The notes beneath the pieces are model-generated. The model saw only the letters and a program-made list of their open reading frames with translations, ran no database searches and was not told where the DNA came from. From positions 1 through 6,022 of the forward strand of contig CADBMQ010000227.1 in assembly GCA_902795765.1 (NCBI GenBank): a DNA stretch of 6,022 nt, read 5' to 3'. This DNA comes from Oscillospiraceae bacterium. GTDB taxonomy: Bacteria; Bacillota; Clostridia; Oscillospirales; Acutalibacteraceae. Of this stretch, positions 5,599-6,022 are shown in pieces (positions within the stretch are counted from its first letter, which is position 1; every line of letters begins with the position of its first letter). The translations under genes and the position numbers were made by a program.

Positions 5599-6022
5599 AT
5601 GGATAAAGAAAAAACTCAGTCGAAGAAGAGTTTTATACAAGAATTTACAATAATGGATGTTGTAAAGTTGCTTCTTTCTAAAATAGTTTGGATTGCTCTT
5701 TTAGGAATAGTATTTGCAAGTGCGATTTATATATATGTTAAAGTAACTGTTGCACCGACATATTCTTCATATACTACGTTATATGTATTCGCAAGTGAGG
5801 ATCGCTCAAAATCATCTAACATCAGTTCAGGTGAATTGTCATCCGCTGTAAACCTCGCAAATACATATAAAGAAATCCTGCAAAGTAATAAGGTTATGTC
5901 AAGTATAGCAAAGAGCTTGAAAGATAAAGAGGGAATAAATGTCCCCGCTTCAACTTTAAGCGGAATGTGTAATGTATCAACGGTAAACGATACACAGCTT
6001 ATGAAAATTTCTGTTACTTCCA
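5599..6022 (+). CDS. Wzz/CpsC (YveK)-type polysaccharide chain-length regulator or tyrosine-kinase activator (partial, C-terminus off the right edge)
   Basis: 141 codons are visible, beginning MDKEKTQSKKSFIQEFTIMD. Proteins of this family span the membrane and control the length or export of capsular and exopolysaccharides; in Firmicutes they commonly pair with a BY-kinase of the CpsD/YwqD type. Seen here are a short cytoplasmic N-terminus leading into a helix at about 24-47 (with VVKLLLSKIVWIALLG), then an extracytoplasmic Wzz domain with NTYKEILQSNKVM (88-100) and NDTQLMKISVTS (130-141). The second motif corresponds to the family's N-DTQ-ISVT region, where the window ends. The second membrane helix and any kinase-activating tail lie beyond the edge. 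The gene has its own promoter and is probably the first of a glycopolymer operon continuing to the right. The start at 5599 is chosen over the in-frame ATG at 5584 because the latter abuts the SD. Confidence 0.87.
   Translation, partial: MDKEKTQSKKSFIQEFTIMDVVKLLLSKIVWIALLGIVFASAIYIYVKVTVAPTYSSYTTLYVFASEDRSKSSNISSGELSSAVNLANTYKEILQSNKVMSSIAKSLKDKEGINVPASTLSGMCNVSTVNDTQLMKISVTS

Overview
The window is AT-rich, densely packed DNA with strong Gram-positive-type signals: GGAG-like ribosome binding sites, sigma-A-type promoters with extended -10 elements, and a hairpin-plus-T-tract terminator. Its genes are a class B sortase, an LCP (LytR-CpsA-Psr) protein, a VanZ-like protein, ComEC and a Wzz/CpsC-type chain-length protein. 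Together these point to a low-GC Firmicute, most likely a Clostridia member (Ruminococcus/Oscillospiraceae-like). The taxonomic placement is inference from gene style, not from a marker gene.

Layout, left to right. Positions 1-512 (minus) hold the first 170 codons of a multi-pass membrane protein of unknown function that runs off the left edge. A strong terminator at 571-608 separates it from a two-gene minus-strand operon: class B sortase (start 2654) followed by an LCP protein (626-1909). The two genes overlap by 17 bases. The operon is driven by two overlapping promoters at 2673-2711. Divergent from it is a VanZ-like gene (plus, 2789-3289). The 3' end of this gene overlaps the 3' end of a long minus-strand comEC (3252-5441) by 38 bases. 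Divergent from comEC is a Wzz/CpsC-like gene (plus, from 5599) that runs off the right edge and probably opens a capsule or exopolysaccharide operon.

Taken together this is a cell-envelope neighbourhood. Sortase B covalently anchors proteins to peptidoglycan, and LCP enzymes anchor lipid-linked glycopolymers to peptidoglycan. The Wzz/CpsC protein tunes polymer length, and VanZ-like proteins are linked to glycopeptide tolerance. ComEC is the DNA-uptake channel family, but here its C-terminal metallo-beta-lactamase-like domain has lost every histidine, so the nuclease function proposed for that domain is unlikely.

For three genes (sortase, VanZ-like, comEC) the longest open frame begins at or inside the Shine-Dalgarno region. 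I moved each start to the next in-frame start codon that is properly spaced. No tRNA, rRNA, CRISPR array, transposon or phage gene was seen, and no gene-free stretch exceeds 300 bases.
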